Part shown: piece by piece, positions 23,405 to 35,188 of the stretch
Layout of the letters: the number at the start of each line of letters is the position of its first letter
Numbering within the stretch: position 1 is the stretch's first letter
Source of the DNA: Diadophis punctatus similis
Taxonomy: Eukaryota; Chordata; Lepidosauria; Squamata; Dipsadidae
Length of the DNA stretch: 64,000 nucleotides
Assembly (NCBI GenBank): GCA_023053685.1
Contig: JALIGW010000002.1
Location: 48,476,778-48,540,777, forward strand
Direction of reading: 5' to 3'
Made by a program: the position numbers and the translations under genes
Notes under the pieces: generated by a model
What the model saw: the letters and a program-made list of their open reading frames with translations, nothing else
What the model was told of the DNA's origin: nothing
Databases searched by the model: none

Positions 23405-24772
23405 TAAAGAGTTTACATAAAACTTGGCAAATACTTTGGAAAGTTCTGGTCAGGGACTGCTCAAGCAGATGCTTCTGCAGAAGCCAGTGTCCAATCTCTC
23501 CTGCAATCCAAAGCCAAAATGAACATCAAGGGAATGGCGACAACTAGAAAGGAGGGACATGTCTACAGCATCCTATAGTGACCAATAGGAGCTGGGCAGA
23601 ACACAGTGTCTGACTATACCATCAAATACATAATCAGTGATGGATGCTAGATTATTCCCTCAGCAAAACTGGAAGAGTTAGAAACAATTTTAAGTGGCCT
23701 CTGCTCTGGGTTGAGGATAAGAGCAATACACTGTCATAAGTATATGTCATATACAAATGATTATAAGGCCATAGTTGTGCTGCAGTGAAGGGGAAATGAG
23801 GATGAGTCCTAACTCTTCTGGAATGGACATTAATCTTCACAGCTTCTTTTTAGGGATATGGGAATGATAAGAAGCTTTCCTATAAATAGAAACCACAGTC
23901 CTTGATAGATTTCAACTCCCAGCACTGTCAACCTTGGCTTTGCTAGTTAGATTTTATGATCTAGTTGCGACCGAGTATTATCAGGAAGGCCATCATTGCC
24001 AATTTCTGGTTCAGAACTTAAGATAAAAAGTTCTTGCTTTTTATTTATTATCATTCTCATCTATTAACTATAGTTTTCTAGATGTATAGTCAAGATATAC
24101 CAAATGCCCCCTCCCCAATTAGTCTGTGTTAACATAATTTGAGCAAACCTGAAACATATGTATTATTTTGAAGATAAATAATTGAGGGAAAAGTGATGTT
24201 TCTTTCAGTTAAAAGCAGAAAAATAATAAAACAAGAAAATGCAATTGCAGGGCTTATGGGCTGCAAATCAACTGACTGTTTCAGCAAAACATAAATAATT
24301 ATGTTAGAGGAAAGTTATTATAAAGGATATAAAGCTGACTATCCTACTATAATTAGAATATTTAGAATGAGTAAAAATTCATCCAAGAAGAGATAAAGAT
24401 GGACTGATTGGAACAGGCCATGTGGATGATTGGAACGGGCCATATGGAAGCCAGATTCTTCCTCATATATTCCCCTTAGGTTGTAACATTGGAAGGAGAA
24501 AGTTGGCATTGGACACAGTTTCAAAGCAAAAGCCATTGTGTGTGGCTTCAATCTCTCCTTCATGTTCAATAACCACGTTTGGACAGGACTCCTGAATAAG
24601 ACATGGTTTTATAAATGTAAATGAATGTTTGCAAGAACAGCTTTTATTATCAGATACGCATTCAAGAGGAGTGAGACTCCGGCTGATTCATTGCCAGTGA
24701 ATATGAAATATACTCATTCATTTATTACATTACAAAAAATAGTTTCTATCCTGATTCCCTAACAACCCAATC
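23405..24772. other. Unique intergenic sequence with one hAT-MITE scrap
   Basis: 23908-23940 (TTTCAACTCCCAGCACTG, then GTCAACCTTGG) is a scrap of the short hAT MITE seen complete at 44669. An imperfect direct repeat (GATTGGAAC-GGCCAT) lies at 24403-24446. Confidence 0.45.
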
Positions 24773-24780
24773 ACTTACAC

Positions 24781-25379
24781 CAGTGGTTCCCAACCTTTCT
24801 AATGCCGTGACCCCTTAATATAGTTCCTCATGTTGTGGTGACCCCCAACCATAAAATTATTTTCGTTGCTACTTCATAACTGTAATTTTGCTACTGTTAT
24901 GAATAGTAATGTAAATATCTAATATGCAGGATGTATTTTCATTGTTACAAATTGAACATAATTAAAGCATAGCGATTAATCACAAAAACAATATGTAATT
25001 ATGCCAGATCAGAAATTCTCGGGCCAGTCTTTGCAAGAGCACAAGGAATATCATCTTCCACAACAAGTCTACTTCTGTATTTAGACTTGATAACCAACAA
25101 GTGTACAGCAATATTTCTCAATCTCAGCAACTTTTAAGGTGCCTGGACTTCAACTCCCAGAATTCAAAGCAAAGCTGGCCCCTTAGCTGATGCCGTCAAA
25201 GCTCAGCCGCCAGGCGTCACAAACGCCTCTCACCGAATGGCACCTCTCCCGACCAATCGGAGGGCTCGGGCGAGTTGGCCAGGCTTGTGGCGGGGGGGAG
25301 CTGAGGATGCCGGGGCGACCCCTGGGAAATGGTCGTTCGACCCCCAAAGGGGTCCCGACCCCCAGGTTGGGAACCACTG
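24781..25379. mobile_element. SPIN-like hAT transposon, 599 bp, with a nested MITE scrap
   Basis: Ends CAGTGGTTCCCAACC and GGTTGGGAACCACTG lie between perfect 8-bp duplications ACTTACAC (24773-24780 and 25380-25387). The left side (TTCCTCATGTTGTGGTGACC, CCCCAACCATAAAATTAT) and the right side (GACCCCCAAAGGGGTC) are both recalled parts of SPIN, in reverse orientation. It is non-autonomous. Inside, 25106-25165 is a piece of another hAT MITE (TTTCTCAATCTCAGCAACTT, TGGACTTCAACTCCCAGAAT). The right third (25180-25330) is G+C-rich and differs from what I recall. Confidence 0.87.
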
Positions 25380-25400
25380 ACTTACACTATTATATACATA

Positions 25401-25629
25401 TCTCAAAGGTGCTTTTTCAAGAGGCAATTGAACTTTCTGGTTTTTCTTTGAAGACTGTGTCGCTTCTTCATCCAAGAAGCTTCTTCAGCTCATCCAAGAA
25501 ACTTCTTTAGCTTCTTGGATGAGAAGCAAAACATCTTTAAAAACAAAACAAAACAGAAAGTCCAGTTGCCTCTTGAAAAAGCACATTTGGGACAACCCTG
25601 AACTGGATGTCTGCTAATCTCCATAGACA
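25401..25629. mobile_element. Penelope-derived fold-back insertion
   Basis: Bounded by a perfect 13-bp duplication TATTATATACATA (25388-25400 and 25630-25642). It is an inverted repeat: CTCAAAGGTGCTTTTTCAAG at the left is complemented near 25574-25592, and CATCCAAGAAGCTTCTT has its complement TTCTTGGATGAGAAG. The outer ~20 bp at the right (TCTCCATAGACAT) match the outer flank of 33866. It sits 21 bp from the SPIN-like element. Confidence 0.85.
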
Positions 25630-25642
25630 TATTATATACATA

Positions 25643-27796
25643 ATATTTCTGTAAGCCTGGAACATCCTTGCAGGCTTGATTTACAAAAGTCAATCAGAGC
25701 TATATAGATAAAGTCAGAACTAATCCTTTAATAAAGGCAGATCAGGTCTTAGTCTATGTTATTGATGTTGGTGAACTTCAGGACAACAGGATTTGTTCCT
25801 TATTCCTTTCAATCTCAAGACAGTTTTTAATGGGTTTTCTCTTTGATTCTAACTTTCCAATCTGTTACCAATAAATAGTGTGAATAGATTAAAGGCAAGG
25901 AGTATCTGACAAAATCTAAAGACCAAACTATAATTTATGCTAATTGGGTGAAGGAAACCAGTATGTTAGGCTTTTAAAACCTAAAAAGTATATACAGGGA
26001 AAATGAGAAGAATTGAAACCATTGTATAGGAGGGAGGCATCCTTCTCCTCTCTTGTGCCACAAACCACATAAAATATGATCCTTATTTTACAGCTGTTAT
26101 TTCAAACAAAAGAACCCTATTTGTTCTAATATTATGAAATAAATTTATCTCCATCCATTTACTTGCAATCGTGTCTATTTTACTCATCTCATTAGTGTTC
26201 TCAGCTTGTCCTAAGGTGAAAAGCTCCAAAGGTAGTAATTTTCTTTGTAGAACATTGGCTTAGCCCCTTGCCATTTTATTTGTCTCTTTTTATGTTCAAT
26301 GGAGAAATAGGTTTTCTTCATAATGAATTGAATAAGTGTTTAAAAACATATAATGAATGCTTAAGAACTAAACTGGTTAGAGTTAGAATGCATCAGAGCA
26401 TGTCCATGGAGTGCCAAAAGGTAAGGTGGCAGTTGTGATATGTGATGGAAACTCTATGGTTTTGTACATGAATCAATTCCATAGGTGCATATTAAGAGGT
26501 GGGACTTTAGTTGCATAGTTGTGCCCATTATTTGGCCTTTGTAGCCTCTCTGCTGCCCAAGTCTGGGTAGCTAAGTAAAGGTAGAACCCATAATCTGAGG
26601 ACCCATTATATTTTCTACCATTCCTTCAGTGCCCTAAAATTCAATTCATCTAGTCCCAAAGATCTGAATTCATTCAAAATAAATAAGTATTTCCTGTACA
26701 TATTTCTGTTAATCTTAAACTTATGTCCCGGACTAGTTTCCTGGATGGGACACAATACTTATTTTGCTAGAAAGGATTGGAATAAAATAGAAACGAAGTT
26801 GTTCTGCCTTCTGTCTGTAAATTGTTAACATTTTACCATCCAAGGAGCTGGTATACTGGTATTCTATTTTAGTTTTATCCTGAACAACCATCCAGACTGA
26901 CATATAACAGACAGCATATAAATTTAACTTACCATCATCATCTAAGGAAGCCCTTCTTGTTATTCTTAGCCACGAATCTCAGCTCATTCTTAGCCTTTGC
27001 TTTCTTGGCATTAGTGGTACAATTTTGTGCTACAGAACCTGACTGAACACTTGCTTTGTGATCTATTCCTCTTATATATTCTCAGAACTTCAATAAGTAC
27101 CTTCTTCTTCAGTAACTCCCCTCATCTTGAATTTCTTTTCCCATTAGTTTCTTCTGCCATGGAAACCTACCTTACTACTTCACTGAGTCTAATGAAATCT
27201 GCTTCTTTCAGAACCAAGTGATATGTTTTCCTAGAGTCAGTTTTAGTTGGATTTAAAATAAAGAATTCCACTACCGGTATGTGGCAACTTTCCCCTGCTA
27301 CTTCCACTTCATTTACTTAATCTTCCCTAATGGTTAGTCTGAAGTCAAAGAGAGCTGATGCTGTTATCCCTTTCTCATATTTTGAATTATAAAGGGATAA
27401 GGTTCAAGCATAGCAGAATTTGCCATCCATCACAATTTTTCTGCTTTTTTAATTTGCTTTTGGAAAATGGCATTTCTATCTTCCTTCAGAGGTATCTGAA
27501 AGAACTGAAGACAGATTAGTTAAAGAGATAACAACTAAATGGAGATATTTTTAATTACAATTACTGGTGAGTAACATGGATATCTCCTTATAATTTTCTT
27601 GACTTAATCCCTACATGTCTTCTGGGATTTTCCATTTCAATTTTTTGTTCAAGTAAGAATGGCTAGGTGCTTCCATCTACAGGGCATATACCACACTACA
27701 TTTTCAACAAAATCTATAGACAGATAAAGGAGGATAAAAAGGTACAGATTTAGGACAAAATAGAGGTTCATGAAAGAAAGAGAAGCACATTCAGTG

Positions 27797-27798
<2 letters not shown>
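25643..27798. other. Unique A+T-rich intergenic sequence
   Basis: No gene or transposon end recognised; frames are short and without motifs. Confidence 0.5.
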
Positions 27799-27854
<56 letters not shown>

Positions 27855-27903
27855 CCTCCCTCCCCCTCCCTCCCTCCCTCTCTCCCCCTCCCCCTCTCCC
27901 TCC
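27799..27903. repeat. (TC)n / (CCCT)n microsatellite
   Basis: About 50 bp of CT, then irregular CCCTCCCT. The Arg-Glu/Gly frame on the minus strand comes from it. Confidence 0.97.
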
Positions 27904-30900
27904 GCCCTCTAATTTGATTACATAAAACAAAATGGAGCTGCTGCACATGCCATCTTGACTTCTATTACCATTTTCTGTAGGCCCTGTTCTTTGCATTTAA
28001 ATATGGCTCAGTGCAAGAATAACAGTGCTGTTTAAAATATACATTTAAGCACTATGCATTTGTTCTGCTTGATGTAGTTAAATCCAATTAAAGCGTAACC
28101 TTTCTCCTGAAAGTAATTTTTGTTTTTGTGCATCATCTAGAAAGTTTCAAGATTCTCTACCATTAAATATCGGCACTGATTACCTCCGCTGTTTTTGAAG
28201 AAGTTGAAAGGCTTTGATCCAGCAAAAAAGAAAAAAAAAGAACCCACTTATATTTATTCAACTTGGACCATGTTTCTTTCCGTTTCACTGACAGCAAGCA
28301 ATGAACATTCTGCCTTAAATTAGTATCAGTCAAAGTATTAGCAGCTTCAGTCTCCTGGAAGTTAAAAAGACAATTTCAGATAGACTCCACTGCCAATTTA
28401 GAAAATTGCAAACCAAACTGTCAAGTTTCTATGCTCCCTCCTGTCACCTCCCTAGAACAACAGAAAGCAAATATGTTACTGGCATTAATCCCAAATTTTA
28501 TGAGAAAGTCATGTGCACTTAGCAGTGATACCTGATGTCAGTGATTGTTGAATGATTATTTTTCATCTGCTTTGCTAAAAGTGCTGTAGAAATGACAGGC
28601 CCTTTGCTGTTGCCTGTGACTGATTTCCTCCATAGTAACTTGTTAGAACAGCTTACAATTCTTCGGGATCTCGAGTCTTTCCCCCCCCCCATACGCATCA
28701 GTTGATATTAATGAATCCAGACACAAGCAGTAGATAATCAGCTGATTTGATTATGTCTGAAAGCCTTTTTCTGAATGATTCAGCAAGAACAGCTACTTGA
28801 TACCCTTTGAAACAAGAAGCCGTTTCAGCACGCCATTAATCATCTTTTTGCATCAAGTCTGTTTTCTGCTTCTGATACATTATGCCTGAATTATATAGGG
28901 ACATTTCTGAATAGCCTGGAACACACTCATCTTTTGGATGCAAAGTTTTTAAACTCCTCATTCAAAACACATTCCGCAGGAAAAGTAATGTGTATAAAAA
29001 TGTGTTGTTTAGAATAATTGCATCCCAAATGCTTGTTATGGAAAATTGCCTTATGAAAATAAATGTTGCTATTTTCTATAATTTGCAGGTGTACCATTTG
29101 GACTGAACATCTGCAAAATTGGTATGGAGTGGAAATAGCTTTAGCTTTCTATCCCTAAACTGAATGGGGAATAGTTGATGAATAGACTTACCTACCTTCG
29201 TTATACACCATTTAGTTAAACTTTAAATGAGTTGACTATTTGGTCTCCAAATTTGTGTTGTAGGCCACCTGGACCATTCATTCTCTTTATCTAAAATCTG
29301 TCTGCTTAAATTTACAAGTAGCAAAAAAACCAAGCAGTAATTTGGTGATTCTCTGGAATTAAAATGGGGGAGATGTGGATCTAAAATGCTTTTTCTTCCC
29401 CCCAAAAAAAGAATGCACAGTATTTGTTACCATAGCACCATAGCTACATCCCAAGTAGCAGCACAACCAGCAAGAAGAGCATCTTTAGATAACCTGGCAA
29501 CTCTCAACTTCCTTTGTTTGGAATTGTAATAGATGTTCCTGTGTTGAGTTGCAACTTGTGACAAGACACTATTGGTTGACAGAGCAAGAATTTCATGTGT
29601 CTCTGTTGTTTTTTCCCAGCCTGCCTTATGTCTGTATGATGTGAAAGACAAAGAGCACCTAATTCATTATCTACTAGAATAAGTCATAGGCTCCCCAAAA
29701 GTAGGAAAATACAGTGAGTGCCTCTCAGCATAAAACACAATATTTGGCCTTTTCTAATGTTCTCTGCAAATCTTGATGACTTTTCTGGCTTAAAAAACAA
29801 GAAGCAGTTGTTGGAGACTTTGAACAATAATATTTTCAGTTTCAGTTTCAAGCCCAGGTGATTTTTTTTAAAAAAAACCCAAAGTATCATTTCTATCAAG
29901 CATCAAATATCTTAGACCCACCTACCCCCTTTAGCTACTGTTTTTCTCAAAAAAGGCTGAGTCAAAATTGCATTGAATAGATTTAGTTGGTCCAATTACA
30001 GCAATGTTCCAATTTTATAGTGATATATATCATCATCTGCCAGCAATGCCTCTCTGGATTCTACATAAGACAAATGGAATAATCCCTGCTACAATGGACT
30101 TAATGGGCACCAGTTTGACATTAGGACTCAAAACAAGAAGAAAATGAAATCAAAGCATTTCAGCCTTCTACTTCACTCTGTTGCAGATCGCCAAATGACC
30201 ATGTTGTAAAAAGATAAAAGCACCATTAACTGAAAGATTGCTGAACACACATACATCAAAAACTTTCAGGCTAATCTCAAAAGCTCTCAACAAATACAAC
30301 AGGTTTTTAATACATTACAATGGTTAATTGATAAGGTACTTCAATCTTTGTGGTATGTAACCTACATCTGCATAATCAACCTGTTTTATTTTTCTTCCAT
30401 TCCTCATCCCATTTTAAAGCCTACATTAGTCAAGGTACTCTACAGATACAGATCTGATGGAGTGAGCCACATTTCACAAAAGTATATGATTAAAATAAAA
30501 TGGGTTAGTTGGAAAGGGTCCTGACTCCTTTATTATTTATTTATACTTTACGTCTTTTTTCCCCTAAGAGTCAGTTGGATTTTGCCTTCCAGTAATTTAA
30601 ATCCATTATTTCATCCCTGTGCTTTGGAATGAGAGAAAACAAGTCTTTAACATGTTCTGTGTAAAATCCTTTCCATTATTATTATTCAAGAAAATAAAGA
30701 CTTATTTAAATAGAAATGCTTTCTTGTGAGAACAGGCTGATATTATACACTTTCCTAAGAAACTTTCTGGATCTTACAGAGAGGCAATTGAAGATTCTAA
30801 TCTCCCATGGTTAGGTAGGTTGATTGAGAGTAAGGTCACTTCTCAACTGCAGGCAGACTAAAGGAAGATTATTATCTTCTTCCAGACTTGAGTTCAGGGT

Positions 30901-31759
30901 GGGATATGGGACTGAGATTGCCTTGTCAGCTTGATGGATGATCTTTGTTTGGGGATCAGCAAAGGCACTGTTATTCTGCTGATTCTTTTTTACCTCTTTT
31001 AGTACTCTCAGCCATAATATCTTTCTCAATGACCTAAGAGATTTGAAAATAAGAAACATAGTCTTGAAATGGCTCTGTTCTTCTTTTTTTCAGGTATATT
31101 TCAGATGGAACCAATTGATGACAGCTCCTCAAAATGGGAAACTGTTTTATAATGTTGCTTAAGACTCCATTTGTATCCAAGTTTTTCCCAATATCTACAT
31201 AAAATCACTGGACATCGTTATAAGCTATTTGAAGATAAATGCTATAGTACACTGATAACCCACAGATCTATATTTTGGTAACATTTTCAAGAAATGTTGT
31301 AATGTTAAACAGTCATTTGAATGTTTGTCTGTAATTGCTTCTGGGTGTGATGAGAGATAAGACAAGGCAGTAGGAGTCATTATGAGGAACCATAACTTCA
31401 GAGAGATAATAGGCTTTCCTATTCTAGATGTGATCACCAGAGAAGGAACAGAAAGAACAGGGAAAGAAGATGGAGTTGCTTCCAAGCCTAAATATCCCTC
31501 TGGTCTCCCAAATTGAAGCAATCAGCTTAAATTGATGTTACTCTCTACAAGACAATAACCTTAAATATGCTATCACAGCTGGACATTGGTTACCTCCTGA
31601 CTATAGTAACACAGTTGGTTTGAGCTTACCTTTGTATAGAAACTTCACTTGGCAGCTAGCTTGGTCTTTGGAGGAATACAAAGGAACCATATTACACGTG
31701 CTTAAAACACTGAACTGGTTACCAGTTTGTTTCTGAGTAAAATACAGCTTTGGTTTAAC
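27904..31759. other. Long unique stretch; 28110-29010 resembles conserved regulatory DNA
   Basis: Free of recognised transposons over nearly 3.9 kb, the second longest such run here. Within 28530-28880 there are clustered homeodomain-like and TALE-like sites (TGACAG at 28593, ATTAATGAA near 28708, GATAATCAGCTGATTTGATTA across 28733-28752, CCATTAATCAT near 28833, TTTTTGCAT). No open frame of interest. Suggested as a candidate enhancer block by texture only. Confidence 0.4.
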
Positions 31760-32090
31760 TTTATTATTTGCTTATTTATTTATATTTTTGGCCACCCAAC
31801 TCCAGCGGACTATGGGCAGTGTACAAAACTAGAGAAACGTTAAATATTGAATCAAACATATAGCCCTGACTAAAATAATTTAATACTCAGCAAGGTAAAA
31901 ATAAATAAAACAGAAATCATTGAATTAATAATAAACATCAATCCCAGACCTGGGACCAAGGCCAAGTTTTCAAAGCTTTCCAGAATTCCAAGAGACAGGA
32001 TGCCAGCCTTATCTCTGGAGGGATGCTTTTCCAGAGGATGAGGGCTGCAACAGAGAATGTATGCTTCCTTGGTTCCACAAAATGGCAATG
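31760..32090 (-). mobile_element. L2-like LINE 3' end
   Basis: Minus-strand reading gives the end of ORF2 (LWKSIPPEIRLAS, then EFWKALKTW), the usual L2-like 'W-N-x-x-P-P-E-I-R' close, followed by the 3' untranslated region ending in a GGCC(A)ACCC hairpin and an A+T-rich tail. 5'-truncated; no catalytic domain. Confidence 0.78.
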
Positions 32091-32136
32091 TTGAATCCAC
32101 GTCTTCCAGGTACAGCTCTTTTTTCCCCTTGAATCT

Positions 32137-32570
32137 TTATTATTTATTTATTTAATTATATTTCTATGCCGCCCAACTCCCCAAGGAATCTGGGCGGCTC
32201 ACAACAGGAACAAATATAATCAATATAAAGGCATTTAAAAAACAGATTAAAAATACATTTTCCATTTAAAATAATTTCAGTCATCCATACATTCATAGGC
32301 CGACCTCGTTCGTCATCGCCAGAGTCAATGGCCCCAGGCCTGTCGGAAAAGCCAGGTCTTTACGGCTTTCTGGAAGGCCAATAAGGTGGGGGTAGTGCAG
32401 ATCTCAGGACGTAGCTGATTCCAAAGAGCCGGGGCAGCCACAGAGAAGGCCCTCCCCTGCAGGCCCGCCACTGTTTAGCTGACGGGACCCGAAGACGACC
32501 AACCCTGTGGGATCTTACTGGTCGCTGGGAGGTATGTGGTAGAAGGCGGTCTTCTCTCTTTAGAGAGAAT
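32137..32570 (-). mobile_element. L2-like LINE 3' end, second copy
   Basis: Same arrangement as 31760 but better preserved: minus strand reads a tryptophan-rich C-terminus, then AAAACC-type 3' sequence and the terminal CCGCCCAACTCCCC/GGGCGG hairpin followed by (AAAT)n. 5' edge not clear; it may extend to about 32650. Confidence 0.78.
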
Positions 32571-32579
32571 TTCTTCAAC

Positions 32580-33061
32580 AAGAGATGATAGCTGTTCCTA
32601 AGTTCCAATAGTGCACAAAAATCTTCTATGTCTCTTGTTTCTGGTAACCTTCTCATCCACTCTCATCCATTTACTCCTTTGTTTGATTCTATTTCCTATG
32701 GAGTAGAGCCATTTTCAGACAGTTCATGTTCACTGAGGAGAGACTAAGAGACTTCATATTTGGGGACGCAAGGTCCATAAGTGGCTCAGCTGTGGCTGTT
32801 GTAACCAGCAAGGTTTTCTTCAGATTTTCTAACTTAAAAAGAGCATTGTCTTGTTCTTTTCTTTGTAAAGAGCCAAAAGCATTAATGAGGATTTCCTATG
32901 GAGAGATTTTTCCTCTGCTAGCTCTCACTGTAGCATTGCTGCTTGATCTGGTAAATTTCTCGCATGAGTGAAATGTCGGCCTTTGCTGCTCCAGTGCTTT
33001 GACTCTTTCTTCAAGCTGCACAACAAGCTAGGAAATGCTGTAAAGGCAGAAATAAAAATAT
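32580..33061. other. Unique intergenic sequence
   Basis: One plus-strand frame (32726-32971, 81 codons) shows no recognisable motif and is not called. Confidence 0.45.
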
Positions 33062-33069
33062 GGCCCAAG

Positions 33070-33328
33070 CAGGGGTGAAATGCTACCGGTTCGGCCCGGT
33101 TCAGGCGTACCGGTAGCGGCAGCTGTTGGTGGTTCGGAGAACCGGTAGTGGCAGCAGCGCAAGGCTCCGCCCACCTGCCCAGATGTCACCATTTTCTTGT
33201 TTTTAACCCTCTGCACATGCGCAAAGCCTTCTGCGCATGCGCAGAGGGTGAAAAAGCACACACGACGGTGGCGCGTGCAAAGCGCACGCTTCCGAACTGA
33301 TAGGGAAGGTAAGTAGATTTCACCGCTA
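33070..33328 (+). mobile_element. hAT MITE (CAGGGGTGAAATG family), copy 1
   Basis: Perfect 8-bp duplications GGCCCAAG (33062-33069 and 33329-33336). The left end is CAGGGGTGAAATGCTACCGG and the right end GTAGATTTCACCGCTA, of which about 10 bp are inverted. It contains paired motifs TGCACATGCGCA and TGCGCATGCGCA (33212-33223, 33232-33243) inside an ACCCTCTG/CAGAGGGT palindrome, and AGGTAAGT at 33307-33314. Confidence 0.9.
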
Positions 33329-33397
33329 GGCCCAAGCACTGTAAATCTGCAGAGGGACTTGTCTTCATTTCTATTTCTAAAAGATTGCCAGAAAAAA

Positions 33398-33584
33398 GCC
33401 AGTTTGGTCCAGTGGTTGGGGCACCAAGCTAGAAACCAGGAAACTATGAGTTCTAATCCTGCCCTAGGCATGATTTTGGGCCAATCACTCTCTCTCAGTC
33501 CAACCCACCTCATAGAGTTGTTACTGTACATAAAATAGAAGGAGTATTAGGCATGTTCACTATAAAAATGGTGTGATGGATGGA
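33398..33584 (+). mobile_element. tRNA-derived SINE, second family
   Basis: Box-A-like GTTTGGTCCAGTGGTTGG and box-B-like GAGTTCTAATCC. The body continues through TTGGGCCAATCACTC, TCTCAGTCCAACCCACCTC and AGGAGTATTAGGCATG. It is unrelated to the GGTGGCGCAG family. The 3' end meets the next SINE at 33585. Confidence 0.8.
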
Positions 33585-33822
33585 TAGCAATAGCACTTAG
33601 ACTTATATACCGCTTCATAGTGCTTTACAGCCCTCTCTGAGCGGTTTACAGAGTTCAGCATATTGCCCCCAACAATCTGGGTCCTCATTTTACTGACCTC
33701 AGAAGGATGGAAGGCTGAGTCAACCTTGAGCTTGGTGAGATTTGAACAGCTGAACTGCTGAATTAGCAGTCAGCTGGAGTAGCCTGCAGTAGCTGCATTT
33801 AACCACTGCGCCACCTGGTCTC
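33585..33822 (-). mobile_element. tRNA-derived SINE, tail type 1
   Basis: Reverse-oriented; the tail AGCAATAGCACTTAGAC begins right at the 3' end of the preceding SINE, and the head ends at 33822. The flanks GGATGGATAG and GGTGGATAGAT suggest a decayed target duplication. Confidence 0.88.
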
Positions 33823-33865
33823 CTGGTGGATAGATAGATAGAGTTTTTATTCCTTAATGTCTATG

Positions 33866-34728
33866 GACATTTTCAGTCATCCAAGTCATGGTTGTCCCAA
33901 AGGTGCTTTTTCAAGAGGCAACTGGACTTTTTGTTTTCTTTGAAGACATTTCACTTCTCATCCAAGAAGCTTCTTCCATTCTGACTGGATGGTGGGAAGT
34001 GGAAGGATTTATATTCCTTGCAGACAGCTGACTATTTGCATTCTTTTAGAGAGTTGTTGAGGTCACTTGGAGGTTTATCTGTGTCATCAGGTTCACCTGA
34101 GTAGTGCAAATGGATGTGGAGCTTTCTTGGAACTGCTGAAAGGACTGTGTTGTAGACTGGAGATAAATGATGTTGTATCTCACCCCCTCAGTTGAGAAAG
34201 GGCTGTTCAATTTTGACATAGATGGCCTCTTTGACCCATCATTCAAACCAGTGGCCCTCTATGTCCAAAATGTGGCCTTTGCTGTCTTCAAAAGAGTGGC
34301 CTTTGTCTTTTAAATGCAGATGGACTGCTGAATCTTGTCGTGATGGGTTTGTTCTCCTATGTTGTGCCATGCATTTATGAAGTGGTTGTTTTGTTTCCCC
34401 AATGTACAGATCTGCAGAGTGGGAGGCATATGACATATCTATTTCCAGTCTACAACACAGTCCTTTCAAGCAGTTCCAAGAAGGCTCCACATCCATTTGC
34501 ACTACTCAGGTGACCCTGAGGACACAGATAAACCTCCAAGTGGTCTCAACGACTCTTTAAAAGAATGCAAACGTCCAGCTGTCTTCAAGAAATATAAATC
34601 CTTCCATTTCCCACCATCCAGTCAGAGCTGAAGAAGCTTCTTGATTGAGAAGCGAAATGTCTTTAAAAAAAAACCAAGAAAGTCCAGTTGCCTCTTGAAA
34701 AAGCATCCTTGAGATTTTTTAATTCCTT
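33866..34728. mobile_element. Penelope-like element, inverted pair of 3' ends
   Basis: Left copy on the minus strand (33866 to about 34440), right copy on the plus strand (about 34441-34728). The arms 33890-34160 and 34441-34720 are long imperfect inverted repeats, carrying CAAAGGTGCTTTTTCAAG at both outer edges. The unpaired centre encodes the GIY-YIG domain. Inverted and partial copies are typical of Penelope. Possible decayed target duplication: TTTTATTCCTTAAT and TTTTTTAATTCCTTC. Confidence 0.82.
34046..34495 (-). pseudogene. Penelope GIY-YIG endonuclease domain remnant
   Basis: The minus strand of 34239-34502 reads LYIGETKQPL, then MAQHRR, DSAVHLHLKDKGHSFED and WFE. These are the GIY-YIG core (here L-Y-I-G), the following basic helix and the conserved histidine/glutamate region found at the C-terminus of Penelope proteins, used for DNA cleavage during integration. 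Downstream, after a stop, V-K-E-A-I-Y-V-K-I-E continues the family sequence, with further stops before the 3' untranslated region. The reverse transcriptase half is missing. The first ~24 residues of the open frame come from the inverted right-hand copy and are not native. Confidence 0.82.
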
Positions 34729-34734
34729 CTTATT

Positions 34735-35153
34735 ACCTCTTAGGTTGTCTGGTAAATGCTTTCTTCTTAAAATACTGCCAAATTCCTACTAACACTCCTT
34801 GTTCATTTATCCTCTGAGGACTGTCTGCCTTCTATTCCTCCTAAAGGCTCTGTACTGACTTTTGCTTACTAACCAGCAAGTTGTCATTCAGTAACTCACA
34901 AGGGGCAATCCACTGTTCTCATATATCTCCTTTCCAGTAACACTAAATCAGGAGAGTTTTTTTTAACCTTACACAATCCTCAAATACTGTATATTGATCC
35001 TCACCTTTCTTCTTTAACTGTCTCTCCAAATGAACAAGGCAGTCAAACTCCTCTTCATTTGTCATTATTATACATGTAGAATATTGCTTATTGCAAGTCA
35101 ATTTCATTAATATGATGTCTTTTGTATATATTAATTTAATATATATGCAATCG

Positions 35154-35188
<35 letters not shown>

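Noticed and set aside
34239..34320. N-terminal part of the GIY-YIG frame as a native protein start
   Set aside because: The ATG and first ~24 residues lie at the 34502 end and come from the inverted second copy; the native domain enters from upstream sequence that is missing.
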